Source of the DNA: an uncultured Bacteroidota bacterium
Lineage (GTDB): Bacteria > Bacteroidota > Bacteroidia > Bacteroidales > 4484-276
Assembly (NCBI GenBank): GCA_903930725.1
Contig: CAIYZW010000294.1
Coordinates: forward strand, 1-6,967
DNA: 6,967 nucleotides
Direction: 5' to 3'
Within the stretch, counting starts at the first letter, position 1. Each line of letters starts with the position of its first letter. The position numbers were made by a program, and so were the translations under genes. Of this stretch, positions 5,973 through 6,967 are shown piece by piece. The notes under the pieces are model-generated. The model did no database searches, was not told where the DNA came from, and saw only the letters and a list, made by a program, of their open reading frames with translations.

Positions 5973-6967
5973 TACCTCCTCCAATAATCAACCGCAATAA
6001 ACCATGGGGTTTTATAATCGGTCTGGCGTTGGAGAATGTAATCGTTTTCGGTAAAGGGATTTATGGCTTTTATAAAATCGAAGGTAAGCGAAACGCGGTT
6101 GCCCTGTTCGCCATAAACCCAGGTTTCGATATCATCGCGACGATAAACAGTTTTTGGTGGCCCAAAAATGATGTAAATCATTCCACGATCTGTTTTCCAT
6201 CCTTCTTTGAAAGATGTAAAAAGCAGGTTTGCCATTTCAACACGGCTGTAATATTGTTTAAGAATTTCAAGTGCCCGCTCTTCGTTGCCGGCTGATGAAA
6301 TCCAAAATGAATCAACAGCCATTTTTTGGTTTGCTGATGTCGAAAGTTGTTTAAACTCTTTATTTGAAGTAAGATAGCGCAGTGGAGGGACCAATTGGGC
6401 TGTTTCGGTTACTTTGGGATATCCATCATAAAACCTGAACAGCGTTAAACCATGGATCTGGGTTGTGTCGGACTGGAAATGATAAAAACCTTCGTTTGGC
6501 AGTGTCAATGCAACGGTTTTTCGATTTTCAAACTTTATTGTAAAAATGTCGTCGGCCTTATAATCGTAAATTTCGGGATTTGCCGCCGAAAATGGGGGAG
6601 GGGCAATCGGAAAGTCGCGATTATAATATCTTACAAAAAGCTGGTTAATCGAATCGTTGTTGCTGGTTAAGCGAAAATTGGCCTGGCTGCTGATCCAATC
6701 TTCAAAAATGATGGCATTATTTTGATTTGCGGGTAAAAAACTTTGGCTGCCATTTCGGGTTTCTTTAATAATATTTTGTGGAAGAAGCGTTGAAGTACCT
6801 GCAAATAAATCGCTAAGCTGAACTTCGAGAAGATAATCCTGCCCAAATTTGGCCTTCACATTAAAATCAAAAACCAGTTCTGTGTTTTTTCTGAAGTTAA
6901 GCGAATCGCTCAGGAAATAGGTTGCGCTATCCAGGATAAGATTGCTTTGATATGATGGATAAACCGC
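5972..6967 (-). CDS. GWxTD domain-containing protein, 3' part (5' end outside the window)
   Basis: The frame is open from the window edge to the TAA at 5972-5974, giving 331 visible residues; the N-terminus, including any signal peptide, is outside. The hallmark is GWKTD at fragment residues 256-260, preceded by an EERALEILKQYYSRVEMAN helix (229-247) and followed by RGMIYIIFGPPKTVYRRD and ETWVYG (261-286): the GWxTD domain. Upstream of it is a mainly beta-strand-like region of about 215 residues. It ends with PWFIAVDYWRR. Known: this domain defines a family found largely in Bacteroidota, with no established biochemical role. An exported or envelope location is only a guess, since the start is not visible. 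A GTG at 6859 could serve as a start, but coding sequence continues in frame for 36 codons upstream with similar composition, so I treat the gene as truncated by the window. rlmB follows after a repeat-filled 205-bp gap. Confidence 0.85.
   Translation of the reverse strand, partial: AVYPSYQSNLILDSATYFLSDSLNFRKNTELVFDFNVKAKFGQDYLLEVQLSDLFAGTSTLLPQNIIKETRNGSQSFLPANQNNAIIFEDWISSQANFRLTSNNDSINQLFVRYYNRDFPIAPPPFSAANPEIYDYKADDIFTIKFENRKTVALTLPNEGFYHFQSDTTQIHGLTLFRFYDGYPKVTETAQLVPPLRYLTSNKEFKQLSTSANQKMAVDSFWISSAGNEERALEILKQYYSRVEMANLLFTSFKEGWKTDRGMIYIIFGPPKTVYRRDDIETWVYGEQGNRVSLTFDFIKAINPFTENDYILQRQTDYKTPWFIAVDYWRR

Noticed and set aside
5852..6295. Plus-strand open frame of 147 codons opposite the GWxTD gene.
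   Set aside because: It lies antisense to a gene with a clear domain, begins in the repeats and shows no protein family; a shadow frame.
6857..6859. GTG as the start codon of the GWxTD protein.
   Set aside because: The frame stays open with 36 further plausible codons to the window edge, and a domain protein of this family is normally longer; the true start is outside the window.

Overview
The window looks like ordinary chromosomal sequence from a member of the Bacteroidota, possibly of the Bacteroidales/Marinilabiliales type (the order is a guess). The evidence is an AT-rich composition, TAnnTTTG-type promoter -7 elements instead of TATAAT, A-rich leaders with little Shine-Dalgarno signal, and gene families typical of or restricted to that phylum (GWxTD-domain protein, DUF4834, a Bacteroidota-style YfhO protein, a 53-residue ribosomal protein L34).

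All six supported genes lie on the minus strand, so transcription runs from high to low coordinates. In that order they are: a GWxTD-domain protein cut by the right edge (5972-6967); a 205-bp gap with two different short tandem repeats (7-bp and 8-bp units) and a candidate promoter; the 23S rRNA 2'-O-methyltransferase gene rlmB (4996-5766); the M20C dipeptidase gene pepD 45 bp behind it (3490-4950), probably cotranscribed; a strong intrinsic terminator (3433-3472); the small ribosomal protein gene rpmH (3199-3360) with its own well-formed promoter and terminator; and a two-gene unit of a DUF4834 membrane-anchored small protein (2722-2985) and a large YfhO-family polytopic membrane protein (253-2706), 15 bp apart. 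The left 252 bp are AT-rich intergenic DNA with a small 11-bp tandem repeat and no supported gene.

Functionally this is mixed housekeeping: ribosome components and rRNA modification (rpmH, rlmB), peptide turnover (pepD), and cell-envelope proteins of poorly known role (YfhO, DUF4834, GWxTD). I see no mobile element, CRISPR array, toxin-antitoxin pair, defence system, tRNA or rRNA. I do not see a new biological system. The points most worth a second look are the two tandem repeats, one of which starts exactly at a stop codon, the nearly leaderless arrangement of rlmB, and the compact regulatory layout around rpmH.
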